This document shows positions 18,350-27,895 of a stretch of 64,000 nt of DNA, one piece after another (position 1 is the stretch's first letter; every line of letters starts with the position of its first letter). This stretch comes from Sphingomonadales bacterium. Its GTDB lineage: Bacteria > Pseudomonadota > Alphaproteobacteria > Sphingomonadales > Sphingomonadaceae. Where the stretch lies: positions 62,001 to 126,000 of the forward strand of contig JAFLDB010000001.1 of the NCBI GenBank assembly GCA_017302615.1. Reading direction: 5' to 3'. Under the pieces are notes generated by a model. It did not search any database and had not been told where the DNA came from. It saw nothing but the letters and a program-made list of their open reading frames with translations. A program made the translations under genes and the position numbers.

Positions 18350-19038
18350 GCCTTGAGCGCGCCACCCATGGCGCGCGCCATGTCGCCATCATCATGGATG
18401 GCAACGGGCGCTGGGCCAAGAAGCGCCATCTCCCGCGCGCGGTGGGCCACCAGCGCGGGGTGGAAGCCGTCCGCACGCTGGTGCGCGCGGCGCGCGAGAT
18501 GGGGCTTGAGGCGCTCACGCTCTATGCTTTCAGCACCGAGAACTGGCGCCGCAGCGAGGACGAAGTCTCGACCCTGATGGGTCTGCTGAAGCGCTATATC
18601 CAGGAAGACCTGGCCGAATTCGTCGCCAACAACGTGCGGCTGCGGATTATCGGCGATTACACCGTGCTGGCCCGCGATATCGTCGCACTGCTTGACGAGG
18701 CGCTGGCGAAGACGGCCGCGAACGACGGCACCACGCTGGTCGTTGCGCTCAACTATGGCGCACAGGACGAGATCGCCCGTGCCGCCGCCAAGGCTGCCGC
18801 GAAAGGCGCAATCACGCCCGAGGCGATCGAGGCCGAACTGGATACCGCCGGGCTGCCGCCGCTCGACCTGCTGATCCGCACTTCGGGCGAAGTGCGGCTG
18901 TCCAACTTCCTGTTGTGGCAGGCGGCCTATGCCGAGATGATCTTTACCGATGTGCTATGGCCGGATTTCAAGCCCGCGCATCTGGCTGAAGCGCTGGAGG
19001 AATTTTCGCGGCGGGAGCGGCGCTATGGCGGACGTTAA
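18346..19038 (+). CDS. uppS: Undecaprenyl diphosphate synthase (cis-prenyltransferase)
   Basis: This 230-residue enzyme adds isoprene units in cis to make the C55 carrier for peptidoglycan and other envelope polymers. The signature [16 protein letters not shown], the [11 protein letters not shown] block and the [15 protein letters not shown] loop are all present. It starts with GTG 18346, overlapping the frr stop by four bases, so translation is coupled. It is followed by cdsA with an overlap of 14 bases. Confidence 0.97.
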   Translation: MSLERATHGARHVAIIMDGNGRWAKKRHLPRAVGHQRGVEAVRTLVRAAREMGLEALTLYAFSTENWRRSEDEVSTLMGLLKRYIQEDLAEFVANNVRLRIIGDYTVLARDIVALLDEALAKTAANDGTTLVVALNYGAQDEIARAAAKAAAKGAITPEAIEAELDTAGLPPLDLLIRTSGEVRLSNFLLWQAAYAEMIFTDVLWPDFKPAHLAEALEEFSRRERRYGGR

Positions 19039-19792
19039 GCCGAACAAGAACGCCGATCTGCCGGTGCGGGTGGCCTCGGCCGTGGTGATGGTGCTGGTCG
19101 CCGGAACTGCGCTGTGGCTGGGCGGATGGGTCTGGACGCTGTTCGTTGCGGCGATTGGGCTGGGCGTGGTCTGGGAATGGTGGGGCCTGGTGAAAGGCTT
19201 CGTCAGCGGCATCCCCGCGCGGCTGATCTGGCTGGCCGGCGGGATCGGTTATGTCGGGCTGGCCGTTACCATGTTGCTGATGTTCCGCGGCAGCCCGACG
19301 GTCGGCTGGGCGATGTTGCTGGTGGTGCTGTTCGGGGTGATCGGCACGGATGTCGGCGCCTATTTCTCCGGTCGGGCAATCGGCGGGCCGAAGATTGCCC
19401 CCGCGATCAGTCCGTCCAAGACCTGGGCCGGTCTGGGCGGGGGAATGCTGGGGGCCGGGCTGGGCATCTTCGGCGCGGTGAACCTTGCCTATAGCCAGCC
19501 ATTCATCGCTGCCGTGAACGCGGCCAGCAGCGCGGCCGGTGAACTGCCGATGCTGGGAGCGGGCGGGCAAAGCCCGTCACTGCCGGGGAGCCTGTTGGCA
19601 GGTGCCGTTCTGGCGGTGATTGCCCAGGCCGGCGACTTCTTCGAAAGCTGGATGAAACGCCGCGCAGGAGTAAAAGACTCCGGCAAGCTGATCCCCGGTC
19701 ACGGCGGGCTGTTCGACCGCACCGATGGCTTCATCGCCGTACTGGCGGTGCTGGGCCTGCTTTCGGTCCATTCGTTCGTGTTCCCGGCATGA
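19025..19792 (+). CDS. cdsA: Phosphatidate cytidylyltransferase
   Basis: This 255-residue membrane enzyme makes CDP-diacylglycerol, the precursor for PssA and PgsA, both encoded in this window. The signature is [21 protein letters not shown] followed by LFDRTDG. Multiple hydrophobic segments occupy the N-terminal two thirds. ATG 19025 (MADVKPNKN) overlaps the uppS end. The stop overlaps dxr (ATGA). Confidence 0.97.
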   Translation: MADVKPNKNADLPVRVASAVVMVLVAGTALWLGGWVWTLFVAAIGLGVVWEWWGLVKGFVSGIPARLIWLAGGIGYVGLAVTMLLMFRGSPTVGWAMLLVVLFGVIGTDVGAYFSGRAIGGPKIAPAISPSKTWAGLGGGMLGAGLGIFGAVNLAYSQPFIAAVNAASSAAGELPMLGAGGQSPSLPGSLLAGAVLAVIAQAGDFFESWMKRRAGVKDSGKLIPGHGGLFDRTDGFIAVLAVLGLLSVHSFVFPA

Positions 19793-20946
19793 CCGCGCGC
19801 ACCATCACCATTTTGGGCGCGACCGGTTCGATCGGGGCTTCGACCCTCGACCTGGTCCGGCGTGAGCGGGATAAGTGGCAGGTCGCGGCGCTGACCGCCA
19901 ATGGCAATGCCGCCGAACTGGCCAAGCTGGCGCGGGAATTCGGCGCGCAGCTGGCGGTGGTGGCCGATGAAGCCGCGCTTCCGGCGCTGCGTGAGGCGCT
20001 TGCCGGTAGCGGGATCGAGGCAGCGGGCGGGGCAGGGGCTCTGGTTGAAGCAGCGGCACGCCCGGCCGACATGACCATGGCCGCAATCGTCGGCTGCGCG
20101 GGCCTTGCCCCGACGATGGCGGCGATTGCCCGCGGGCAGAGCGTGGCGCTCGCCAACAAGGAAGCGCTGGTTTCGGCCGGCGACGTGCTGATGGCGGCGG
20201 TGGCGCAGAGCGGCGCGACCCTGCTGCCGACCGACAGCGAACACAACGCGATTTTCCAGTGCCTGGCCGGCAATGACCTTGGCCATGTCCGCTCGATCAC
20301 GCTGACCGCCAGCGGCGGGCCGTTCCGCGAGTGGAGCGCCGAGCAACTTGCCGTCGCGACCCCGGCGCAGGCAGTCAAGCATCCCAACTGGTCGATGGGC
20401 GCCAAGATCAGCGTCGATAGCGCCACCATGTTCAACAAGGGGCTTGAACTGATCGAGGCGCACCACCTGTTCCCGGTTGGCCTCGACAAGCTGAAGATCG
20501 TGGTCCACCCGCAATCGGTGGTCCATTCGATGGTCGAATACCGCGATGGCTCGACGCTGGCGCAGCTTGGTCCGTCGGACATGCGGGTGCCGATTGCCTC
20601 GTGCCTGGCCTGGCCGGAACGGATGGATACGCCGTGCGATCCGCTCGATCTGGCCGCGCTGGGCCAATTGACCTTCCGCGCGCCGGATGAAGTGCTGTTT
20701 CCCGCCACCCGCCTGTGCCGTCAGGCGGCCGAGGCGGGCGGGGCGGCCCCGGCGGTGCTAAATGCCGCCAACGAGGTGGCCGTGGCCGCGTTCCTGTCTG
20801 GACAGATTGCATTCACCCGGATCGCGGTAATGGTAGAGGAAGTACTGGGGCGCTATGCTCCTGCCGCACCGGCCGCGCTGGGCGATGTGATCGCCATCGA
20901 TGCCGAGGCGCGCAGCCATGCGCACCGCCTGTTGGAGCTTGCCTGA
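19789..20946 (+). CDS. dxr: 1-deoxy-D-xylulose 5-phosphate reductoisomerase
   Basis: This 385-residue NADPH enzyme catalyses the second step of the MEP isoprenoid pathway. Visible are the Rossmann start ITILGATGSIGASTLDL, the LANKEALVSAG block, the metal site DSEHNAIFQCL, the flexible loop ASGGPFRE, and HPNWSMGAKISVDSATMFNKG. It supplies isoprenoid units that UppS uses, and it overlaps cdsA by four bases. Confidence 0.98.
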   Translation: MTARTITILGATGSIGASTLDLVRRERDKWQVAALTANGNAAELAKLAREFGAQLAVVADEAALPALREALAGSGIEAAGGAGALVEAAARPADMTMAAIVGCAGLAPTMAAIARGQSVALANKEALVSAGDVLMAAVAQSGATLLPTDSEHNAIFQCLAGNDLGHVRSITLTASGGPFREWSAEQLAVATPAQAVKHPNWSMGAKISVDSATMFNKGLELIEAHHLFPVGLDKLKIVVHPQSVVHSMVEYRDGSTLAQLGPSDMRVPIASCLAWPERMDTPCDPLDLAALGQLTFRAPDEVLFPATRLCRQAAEAGGAAPAVLNAANEVAVAAFLSGQIAFTRIAVMVEEVLGRYAPAAPAALGDVIAIDAEARSHAHRLLELA

Positions 20947-20947
20947 C

Positions 20948-22057
20948 TTGATCGAATCCCCTTCGCTTCTGATGACCATCGGCGCTTTTCTGCTGCTGCT
21001 GGGGCCGCTGATCGTGCTGCACGAACTCGGCCACTACTGGGCCGGCCGCCTGTTTGGCGTGCGCGCGCTGACCTTCTCGGTCGGGATCGGCAAGGAACTG
21101 TGGCACACCATCGACAAGCGCGGCACCCGCTGGCGGATCGCGGCGATCCCGCTGGGCGGCTATGTGCTGTTTGCCGGCGATGCCGATGCCAGCAGCAAGC
21201 CCGATCCGGCGCTGGAAGGCAAATCGGCGGAAGAGCTGAAAGGCACGTTTCCCGGTGCGGCGCTGTGGCAGCGCACGCTGATCGTGCTCGCTGGCCCCAT
21301 GGCCAACCTGCTGGTCGCGGTGGGTATCATCGCCGCCTTTGCCATGGCCTATGGCGTGCCCAACAACCCCCCGGTAATCGGGGGTTTCAGCGAGAAATCC
21401 CCGGCTCGCACGGCAGGGTTGCAAGAGGGCGACAAGATCGTTTCGATCGACGGCAACCGGATCGACACGTTCAAGGACGTGGCCGAAGCGGTGATGATCT
21501 ATCCCGGGCGTACGGTCGAAGTGACGGCTGAGCGGGCCGGGCGGACCGTCACCGTGCCGGTGACCCTGGCCGAGCGGATCGTGACCGACCGCTTCGGCAA
21601 CGAAAGCCGCTTCGGCATGATGGGCATTGCCGGGGGGCAGATGGAGCTGCGCGAGATCGGGCCGGTCTCCGCGATCGGATATGGCTTTACCGAAAGCGTC
21701 TCGATCATGAAGACGATGCTGATCGGGCTGAAGCAGATCGTTACCGGCGAGCGCTCGATCGACGAGATGGGCGGGCCGGTCAAAATCGCCAAATTCTCGG
21801 GCGAACGGCTCAGCATGGGCTGGCTGGCCTTTGTCGATTTCGCGGCGCTGATCTCAATTAATTTGGCATTCATCAACCTCCTGCCAATCCCGACCTTAGA
21901 CGGTGGGCACCTGGCGATGTACGCCGCGGAAGCAGTCCGCCGCAAACCGCTGGGTGTCCGCAGTCAGGAATGGGCGTTCCGCGGCGGCCTGGCCCTGGTG
22001 CTTGGGGTGGCCGTGTTCGTCACTTTCAACGACGTGGCCTCGCTGTTCTTCAAGTAG
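20948..22057 (+). CDS. rseP: Site-2 membrane protease RseP
   Basis: This 369-residue zinc protease cuts membrane proteins within the bilayer, typically anti-sigma factors in envelope stress. The zinc site HELGH sits in the first membrane helix (GPLIVLHELGHYWAGR), a PDZ domain lies mid-protein (SPARTAGLQEGDKIVSIDGN), and the second catalytic block is NLLPIPTLDGGH. I choose TTG 20948 (reading MIESPSLL), the N-terminus usual for relatives, one base after the dxr stop; ATG 20972 would drop eight residues. It precedes bamA. Confidence 0.95.
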   Translation: MIESPSLLMTIGAFLLLLGPLIVLHELGHYWAGRLFGVRALTFSVGIGKELWHTIDKRGTRWRIAAIPLGGYVLFAGDADASSKPDPALEGKSAEELKGTFPGAALWQRTLIVLAGPMANLLVAVGIIAAFAMAYGVPNNPPVIGGFSEKSPARTAGLQEGDKIVSIDGNRIDTFKDVAEAVMIYPGRTVEVTAERAGRTVTVPVTLAERIVTDRFGNESRFGMMGIAGGQMELREIGPVSAIGYGFTESVSIMKTMLIGLKQIVTGERSIDEMGGPVKIAKFSGERLSMGWLAFVDFAALISINLAFINLLPIPTLDGGHLAMYAAEAVRRKPLGVRSQEWAFRGGLALVLGVAVFVTFNDVASLFFK

Positions 22058-22221
22058 GAACCACGGGCCGCCATTGCGGGAAAACTGCGGAAGGTTGCAG
22101 CAACTTGGCTTGATCGTTGGGGACGCATCGGGCAGAGGGCGGCAACGTATCTGCAAGCTGCGGACAGACTGCGTTCAGCAGGCTTGCCGGCCAGCCAGTA
22201 ATTGACGGGAATGCCGTGCCA

Positions 22222-24936
22222 ATGACTAAGACCTGTGTGGACCGCAACCGCAACGGACGCGCCACCGCGCCGATGGCAACCCTGCTGCTGGCAACCACCA
22301 TCCTGGCCGGTCTGCCCGGCATGGCGCTGGCCCAGACGGCAGACGCCCCGGCGACCGCTCCGGCCGCCGAGACGATCCAGTCGATCAGCGTCGTCGGCGC
22401 ACAGCGGCTGGAGCCGGATACCATCCGCACCTACATCAAGCTGCGGGTTGGCCAGCCCTATACCCAGGCTGCAGCCGACCAGGCGCTGAAGGACCTGTTC
22501 GCCACCGAACTGTTCGCCGACGTGCAGATCCGCAACAACGGCGGCAACGTGGTGATCGAGGTGAAGGAAAACCCGGTCATCAACCGCATCATCCTGGAAG
22601 GGAACAAGCGGCTGAAGGCGGACAAGATCCTGCCGGAAATCAAGCTGGCCCCGCGCCAGATCTTCACCCGGTCCAAGGTCCGCGCCGACGTCAACCGGAT
22701 CATCGAGCTGTACAAGCGCCAGGGCCGTTTCGCCGCTTCGGTCGAACCGAAAATGGTGATGCTGGAGCAGAACCGCGTCGATATCGTCTTCGAAATCAAC
22801 GAAGGACCCAAGTCGAAGGTCCGCAAGATCAACATCATCGGCAACGAAGCCTTCAGCGATGGCGAGCTGCGCGGCGAGATGATCACCAAGGAAACCGGGA
22901 TCACCAAGATCTTCAGTTCGGGTACCACCTATGACCCGGACCGGATGGCCTTTGACCAGCAGAAGCTGCGCCAGTTCTATTTGACCAAGGGCTACGCCGA
23001 TTTCCGCGTGGTATCGGCCGTGGCGGAGCTGACGCCCGACAAGCAGGACTTCATCCTGACCTACGTGGTGGAAGAAGGCCCGCGCTATAAGTTCGGCGAC
23101 GTGAAGGTTGAAAGCCAGCTGCGCGACTTCGATGGCGATCGCCTGGCGGCCCAGCTGCCGATGAAGAAGGGCGACTGGTACGACGCCAAGCTGGTCGAAG
23201 ACACGATCGAGCGGCTGAACCAGACGCTGGGCACTTTCGGTTACGCCTTTGCCGACGTGCGCCCCGAATATGTCCGCAACAAGGAAGAGCTCACCATGAG
23301 CCTGACCTTCCAGATTGCGGAAGCGCCGCGCGTTTATGTCGAGAAGATCGACGTCAACGGCAACACGCTGACCCAGGACAAGGTCGTTCGCCGTGAATTC
23401 CGTCTGTCGGAAGGCGATGCGTTCAACTCGCTGCAGGTCAAGCGCTCGACCGCGCGCATCAACTCGCTGGGCTATTTCCAGGAAAAGTTCGAGGTTGAGC
23501 AAAAGCCGGGCTCCGCGCCCGACCGGATCATCCTCGAAGCCAACGTCGAGGAAAAGCCGACCGGGCAGCTGCAGCTGTCGGCCGGTTATTCCAGCCTTGA
23601 AGGGCTGATCTTCCAGGGCGCGGTGGAACAGCGCAACTTCCGCGGGCGCGGCCAGACCATCGGGCTCAACATCGGCTATTCGAACTATTCCAAGCAGGTG
23701 AACGTCAGCTTCACCGAACCCTACCTGTTCGATCGCAACATCAGCCTGGGCGTGAACGTCTATCGCCGCGATCTCAACAGCTTCAACTACTTCAACAACG
23801 ATCGCAACACGATCTACAAGCAAGCCACCACCGGCTTCCAGGTCCGCGCCGGGGTGCCGCTGACCGAGTATATTTCGGCCGTTGCCAGCTATACGCTGAA
23901 CTATGACGACATCAGCGTCGATCGCTCGCAGTATTTCACCGACCGCCAGAACCCGCCGACGCTGGAATGCGATCCGCTGATCGCCGGGCGCTATCTGTGC
24001 GACGCGCTGGGCAAGCGGACCAGCTCGATCCTTGGTCTGTCGCTGATCTACGATTCGCTCGACAACCGCTATCGCCCGACCCGCGGCCTCTCGCTTTCGG
24101 CCACGGGCGAGTTCGCCGGCCTGGGCGGTTCGGTCAAATATGCCCGTGTGCGCGCCAATGCCGCGCGTTACTGGCCGATCGGCAAGGGCTTTGTCTTCTC
24201 GATCCGGGCCGAAGGCGGGGCGATTGCTCCGATCGGCAGCGGCAGCGGGGCAGTGGGGGTCGATCCGGTCCGCCTGACTGACCGTTTCTATCTGGGCGAA
24301 CCGCAGCTGCGAGGCTTCGACATCCGCGGCATCGGCCCGCGCGTGATCCGCCAGTTCATTGTCGCCGACGGCAGCGGCAATCCGACCGTCATCACCGACC
24401 GCGAACAAGTGGTCGATGACGCGATCGGCGGGCGCTATTACTACCTCGGCCATGTCGAGCTGGAGATTCCGCTTGGCTCGGGCGCGCGCGAACTGGGCCT
24501 GCGTCCCTCGATCTTTGCCGATATCGGGGCGGTCTGGGGCGTGCGGGCACCGGTACTGCAAAGCAGCCCGTTCCCGGGCGGGATCTTCATCCCCAGCCGC
24601 GATCCCAATGGCGCCGCGCTGTACACCCAGATCGATGCCGCCTCGCTGGTGGGCACGATCTGTACCCCGACTGCAACCTCGGTCACGACCAACCCGACCA
24701 ACCCGGCGCCGCCGTCGTGCCTGACCAGCGCCAGCAACACGCCGATCGGGTCGACCGTGCCGCCGTTCCAGGAAATCTTCGTGGGCAACTCCCCCAAGCC
24801 GCGCATTTCGGTCGGCATCGGGGTCAACTGGAACTCGCCCTTCGGGCCGTTCCGGATAGACTTTGCCCACGCCATCACCAAGGTTGAAGGCGACGATACC
24901 AAGTCCTTCACGTTCAACGTAGGAACCCAGTTCTGA
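22222..24936 (+). CDS. bamA: Outer membrane protein assembly factor BamA
   Basis: This 904-residue protein is the central subunit of the BAM machine. A signal peptide (LLLATTILAGLPGMALAQ) is preceded by a long basic start. Five POTRA-like domains follow (about residues 50-450; e.g. ISVVGAQRLEPDTIR, VNRIILEGNKRLKADKI), then a 16-strand barrel with the VRLTDRFYLGE-PQLRGFD element and a C-terminal phenylalanine (FNVGTQF). ATG 22222 is chosen; ATG 22273 is a shorter alternative. The 164-base gap after rseP may hold its own promoter. Confidence 0.97.
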   Translation: MTKTCVDRNRNGRATAPMATLLLATTILAGLPGMALAQTADAPATAPAAETIQSISVVGAQRLEPDTIRTYIKLRVGQPYTQAAADQALKDLFATELFADVQIRNNGGNVVIEVKENPVINRIILEGNKRLKADKILPEIKLAPRQIFTRSKVRADVNRIIELYKRQGRFAASVEPKMVMLEQNRVDIVFEINEGPKSKVRKINIIGNEAFSDGELRGEMITKETGITKIFSSGTTYDPDRMAFDQQKLRQFYLTKGYADFRVVSAVAELTPDKQDFILTYVVEEGPRYKFGDVKVESQLRDFDGDRLAAQLPMKKGDWYDAKLVEDTIERLNQTLGTFGYAFADVRPEYVRNKEELTMSLTFQIAEAPRVYVEKIDVNGNTLTQDKVVRREFRLSEGDAFNSLQVKRSTARINSLGYFQEKFEVEQKPGSAPDRIILEANVEEKPTGQLQLSAGYSSLEGLIFQGAVEQRNFRGRGQTIGLNIGYSNYSKQVNVSFTEPYLFDRNISLGVNVYRRDLNSFNYFNNDRNTIYKQATTGFQVRAGVPLTEYISAVASYTLNYDDISVDRSQYFTDRQNPPTLECDPLIAGRYLCDALGKRTSSILGLSLIYDSLDNRYRPTRGLSLSATGEFAGLGGSVKYARVRANAARYWPIGKGFVFSIRAEGGAIAPIGSGSGAVGVDPVRLTDRFYLGEPQLRGFDIRGIGPRVIRQFIVADGSGNPTVITDREQVVDDAIGGRYYYLGHVELEIPLGSGARELGLRPSIFADIGAVWGVRAPVLQSSPFPGGIFIPSRDPNGAALYTQIDAASLVGTICTPTATSVTTNPTNPAPPSCLTSASNTPIGSTVPPFQEIFVGNSPKPRISVGIGVNWNSPFGPFRIDFAHAITKVEGDDTKSFTFNVGTQF

Positions 24937-25706
24937 TGACCAAGTTTACCAAGCTGCTGTGCGGCGCCGCCCTGGCGCTGGCCATTTCCTCGCCGCTGGC
25001 CGCGCAAAAGAAGCCGGCTCCGGCACCCGCTCCCGCTCCGGCGGCAACGCCGACCCCGGCCATCGTACCGGGCCTTGGCATTGCCAACCTGGAAGCGGCG
25101 GTGGTCAATTCCAATGCCTACCGCACCGCCGCCCAGCAGCGGCAGACCTATTACAAGCAGTACTACGAAGCCGCTGAAGCGAAGGCCAAGCAGGTCGATG
25201 CCCAGCTGAAGGTCGCGGTGGACAAGTTCAACGCCGACAAGGCCGCGAAGAAGCCCGATGCCGTGCTGCAGCAGGACCTGCTCGCGATCCGCCAGATCGA
25301 AGAGCGCGGCAAGGAAGAGATCCGCCAGATCCTGATGCCGGTGCTGCTGTCCGAAGCCTATGTCGAAGAACAGATCACCGACAAGCTGGACCAGGCCGTG
25401 CAGAATGCCATGGCCAAGCGCGGCGTAACCATCCTGCTGCAGCCTGGCACAGTGATTGCCCGCGCCAACACCTATGAAATGACCGGGGCGATCATCACCG
25501 AACTGAACGTGCTGATCCCCACCGCCAACCTTGTCCCGCCGCAGGGCTGGATGCCGCGCGCCGTGCGTGAGCAGCAGGCTGCCGAACAGCGTGCCCGCCA
25601 GCCGCAGGCAGCGCCTGCTCCGGCCGCGCCGACTCCGGCTCCCGCTCCCGCTCCGGCCCCAACCCCGGCACCGCGTCCGGCAGGTCCGCAGCCCGACGGG
25701 CGTTGA
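24936..25706 (+). CDS. OmpH/Skp-family periplasmic chaperone
   Basis: This 256-residue secreted protein follows bamA (TGATG overlap), the usual place for skp/ompH. It has a signal peptide ending PLAAQ, a Pro/Ala linker, then the OmpH core starting [20 protein letters not shown], with helical arms rich in Lys, Gln and Glu ([24 protein letters not shown]). The C-terminus has a long Pro-Ala repeat tail (about residues 225-250) not found in E. coli Skp. It probably shields unfolded outer membrane proteins on the way to BAM. Confidence 0.9.
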   Translation: MTKFTKLLCGAALALAISSPLAAQKKPAPAPAPAPAATPTPAIVPGLGIANLEAAVVNSNAYRTAAQQRQTYYKQYYEAAEAKAKQVDAQLKVAVDKFNADKAAKKPDAVLQQDLLAIRQIEERGKEEIRQILMPVLLSEAYVEEQITDKLDQAVQNAMAKRGVTILLQPGTVIARANTYEMTGAIITELNVLIPTANLVPPQGWMPRAVREQQAAEQRARQPQAAPAPAAPTPAPAPAPAPTPAPRPAGPQPDGR

Positions 25707-25726
25707 ACCGGACCAGGGGGATAACG

Positions 25727-26182
25727 ATGAGCGACAGCGCGGCCGCTTCGGCCTACGACATCCCGAAGATCCTGGCTGCCCTGCCGCATCGTTATCCGAT
25801 GCTGCTGGTCGACCGGGTGCTGGAAGTGGGCGAGGAAGCGATCACGGCCGTCAAGGCGGTGAGCTTCAACGAAGGCTTCTTCCAGGGCCACTTTCCGGGG
25901 CGCCCGATCATGCCGGGGGTGCTGCAGATCGAGGCGCTGGCCCAGGCTGCCGGGATCCTCGCGATCGAAAGCCTCGGCCTCGCCGGGACCGGCAAGCTGG
26001 TCTATTTCATGGCGATCGAAGATGCCAAGTTCCGCGCGCCGGTGGAACCGGGCGTGCTGCTGACGCTCGAGGCCGGCTTCGTCCAGAAGCGCAGCCGGGT
26101 CTGCAAGTTCTGGGGCAAGGCCTCGATCGACGGGAAGGTGACCTGCGAAGTCAACTTCACCGCGATGATCGCCGACGCTTGA
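25727..26182 (+). CDS. fabZ: 3-hydroxyacyl-ACP dehydratase FabZ
   Basis: This 151-residue hot-dog-fold enzyme removes water from beta-hydroxyacyl-ACP in fatty acid elongation. The N-terminal block [17 protein letters not shown] and the catalytic segment [23 protein letters not shown] (His, Glu) are intact. ATG 25727 has AGGGGG upstream. In most Gram-negatives lpxD precedes and lpxA follows fabZ; here ompH comes directly before and rpmE after. Confidence 0.97.
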   Translation: MSDSAAASAYDIPKILAALPHRYPMLLVDRVLEVGEEAITAVKAVSFNEGFFQGHFPGRPIMPGVLQIEALAQAAGILAIESLGLAGTGKLVYFMAIEDAKFRAPVEPGVLLTLEAGFVQKRSRVCKFWGKASIDGKVTCEVNFTAMIADA

Positions 26183-26262
26183 TTTTCCCGCAATTGGCGT
26201 TTAAGCGCGCCGCTTCCTGTTTCAGGCCGGTCGGAACCGGCCATTAGCGAAAGAGAATTGCC

Positions 26263-26490
26263 ATGAAGGCCGAAGGACATCCCGACTACCACATGATCAA
26301 GGTGCAGATGACGGACGGCACCGTGTTCGAAACCCGCTCCACCTGGGGCAAGGAAGGCGACACGCTGGTGCTGGAAATCGATCCCACCTCGCATCCGGCC
26401 TGGACCGGCGGCACCCGTCAGGTTGATCAGGGCGGCCGCGTGGCGCAGTTCAACAAGCGCTTCGGCGGGCTCACGCTCAAGAAGAACTGA
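26263..26490 (+). CDS. rpmE: 50S ribosomal protein L31
   Basis: This 75-residue protein matches L31: [53 protein letters not shown]. It lacks the four zinc-binding cysteines of the C+ form (there are no cysteines at all), so it is the zinc-independent type. ATG 26263 has AAAGAGAA upstream. A terminator follows 21 bases after the stop. Confidence 0.97.
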   Translation: MKAEGHPDYHMIKVQMTDGTVFETRSTWGKEGDTLVLEIDPTSHPAWTGGTRQVDQGGRVAQFNKRFGGLTLKKN

Positions 26491-26511
26491 CCGGCGCTCA
26501 ACGCCAAACGG

Positions 26512-26541
26512 AAAGGGCGGCCCTTTGCGGGGCCGCCCTTT
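26512..26541 (+). terminator. Strong hairpin terminator after rpmE
   Basis: A perfect 11-bp stem AAAGGGCGGCC (26512-26522) / GGCCGCCCTTT (26531-26541) with an 8-base loop, ending in TTTGCGTTTGT. It can act on both strands and so also closes the convergent PilZ gene. Confidence 0.9.
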
Positions 26542-26565
26542 GCGTTTGTCCGGTTTACGTGGCGT

Positions 26566-26895
26566 TCAGTCGGACCCGATCTCGCGGGCTTCGGCTTCGC
26601 TGATCGCGCGCAGGAATTCCACCCCGGCGCGGCCATCGCGGACCCAGCGGACAATCGCCTGGATCGTCCAGTCGCCGCTCAGACCAAGGCTGATGAACAT
26701 GCCGGTGCGCAGCCAGCCGGCCTCGGTCTGAACCGAGCAACCGAATACCGAGACATCGCGCAGGCTGCCCTTGGCGCGATCACCGTGATTCGAACGAAGG
26801 GTCACCCGGGCGTGGGCCAGAAAGCGGTTGGTCCGGCGGGTCAGCGGGCGGCCATGCTTGCTTGAAACGCTTTCAAGTTTCAGTTTTGCCGGCAC
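26566..26895 (-). CDS. PilZ domain protein
   Basis: This 109-residue protein is a stand-alone PilZ domain. It has the cyclic di-GMP motifs RRTNR (RxxxR, about residues 19-23) and DVSVFG (DxSxxG), followed by the beta-barrel (GMFISLGLSGDWTIQAIVRWV, RAGVEFL). I choose GTG 26895 because GGAGAG precedes it at the right distance; the open frame extends much further upstream with arginine-rich sequence that looks non-coding. It probably senses cyclic di-GMP and changes a partner's activity; the partner is not evident. Confidence 0.82.
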   Translation of the reverse strand: MPAKLKLESVSSKHGRPLTRRTNRFLAHARVTLRSNHGDRAKGSLRDVSVFGCSVQTEAGWLRTGMFISLGLSGDWTIQAIVRWVRDGRAGVEFLRAISEAEAREIGSD

Positions 26896-26963
26896 TTTTT
26901 CTCTCCGCCTAGGGGCTGTTACGGTGACCCTAAGTGGCTGGTGGTTAAGAATTTGCTGACGCT

Positions 26964-27599
26964 CTACCCGGCCCAGGGGCGTTCGCGGTACCATTGCGTG
27001 ATCACGTACTTGCGCCCTTTGCGCACCTTCAGTGCGTGGTGCATTGTCGCCTCGTTGCAGCCGCCGCCGGGCAGGCGGTTGTTCCATGCCAGCAGCTTGC
27101 CGACCTCGGGCTGGACTGTCTTGCCGACCGCCTTGAACCGGGTCGCGCCGCCAGCGGGAACCGTGTTGAGGTAGATCATGAAGGTCCAGGTCCGTTGGCC
27201 CGACCGGCCACAGAACCGCTCGTAGTCAGCGCCTTGCGGTTCGAAGTAGTCGGTATGGGCCTTGAACTCCTGTCCTTCCTCATAGCGCTGGCCTTGCAGG
27301 GGTTCGGCATGCCGCGGATCGATCCCGGACACCGCGCCGAGCCGTTCCACCAGCGTGCGGACTGCTGCCTCGGCGGGGGCAAGCTCGCAGGTCGAACTGG
27401 TGCGGAACGCGGCATCCCCATTGGCATCGGCCAGGGTTGAAGGGCGGTGATCCCGCTCGATCAGATCGATCAGGGCTGCACACAGTGGCCCGTCCAGAAA
27501 ACCGCGAAGAGTGAACAGGTCCAGCGCGGGGAAGGGCGCGCGCTGCACTCCGGCCTGTCCGGCCAGGTGCAAGGCGGTCGGGTCGGGCGGCAGGTTCAT
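26964..27599 (-). CDS. Prolyl 4-hydroxylase-like 2OG-Fe(II) oxygenase
   Basis: This 211-residue protein has the P4H-type double-stranded beta-helix. Iron ligands are His and Asp in KAHTDYFEP and a distal His in ATMHHALKV; the 2-oxoglutarate-binding Lys/Arg lies in RKGRKYVITQWYRERP. The order QRYEEGQEFKAHTD, TWTFMIYLNTVPAGGATRF and AVGKTVQPEVGKLLAWNN is that of prolyl 4-hydroxylase homologues. The substrate in bacteria is unknown. Confidence 0.88.
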   Translation of the reverse strand: MNLPPDPTALHLAGQAGVQRAPFPALDLFTLRGFLDGPLCAALIDLIERDHRPSTLADANGDAAFRTSSTCELAPAEAAVRTLVERLGAVSGIDPRHAEPLQGQRYEEGQEFKAHTDYFEPQGADYERFCGRSGQRTWTFMIYLNTVPAGGATRFKAVGKTVQPEVGKLLAWNNRLPGGGCNEATMHHALKVRKGRKYVITQWYRERPWAG

Positions 27600-27690
27600 C
27601 GGCTCTGCCTAACAGTTTTCCCTTCCCTTCGCGCGGGTCTTGTGCAAAGGCGCGCGCCTGCAATGCCTGCTGCACTGAAATGCGGGCCGT

Positions 27691-27768
27691 GGCGATCGTA
27701 GCTCAGTTGGTTAGAGCGCCGGTTTGTGGTACCGGAGGTCGTGGGTTCGAACCCCATCGATCGCCCCA
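27691..27768 (+). tRNA. tRNA-His (GTG)
   Basis: The acceptor GCGATCG (27692-27698) pairs with CGATCGC (27758-27764). G27691 is the extra G-1 facing discriminator C27765, typical of tRNA-His. The anticodon stem CCGGT/ACCGG holds loop TTGTGGT with anticodon GTG. The T arm is GTGGG-TTCGAAC-CCCAT. CCA is encoded at 27766-27768. Confidence 0.97.
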
Positions 27769-27895
27769 TTTTTCTCCACCTTGCGATGGTTTGCGTTGTG
27801 TCAATGCGCCGCTGTGGCCTAGGCCACAGTTGCCCCTTGCCGCGCGGGGGCGCTCCTGCCAAAGCGTGCGGCAGATTCTTGACACAGCTGGGTCC

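Noticed and set aside
21964..24870. Very long open frame opposite bamA (968 codons, minus strand)
   Set aside because: It mirrors bamA codons, has no domain motifs and is rich in Asp, Val, Gly and His typical of antisense frames in GC-rich genes.
27879..27884. TTGACA just before ccmC
   Set aside because: It lies only 12 bases before the ATG, too close to act as a -35 for a normal leader, and no -10 follows.
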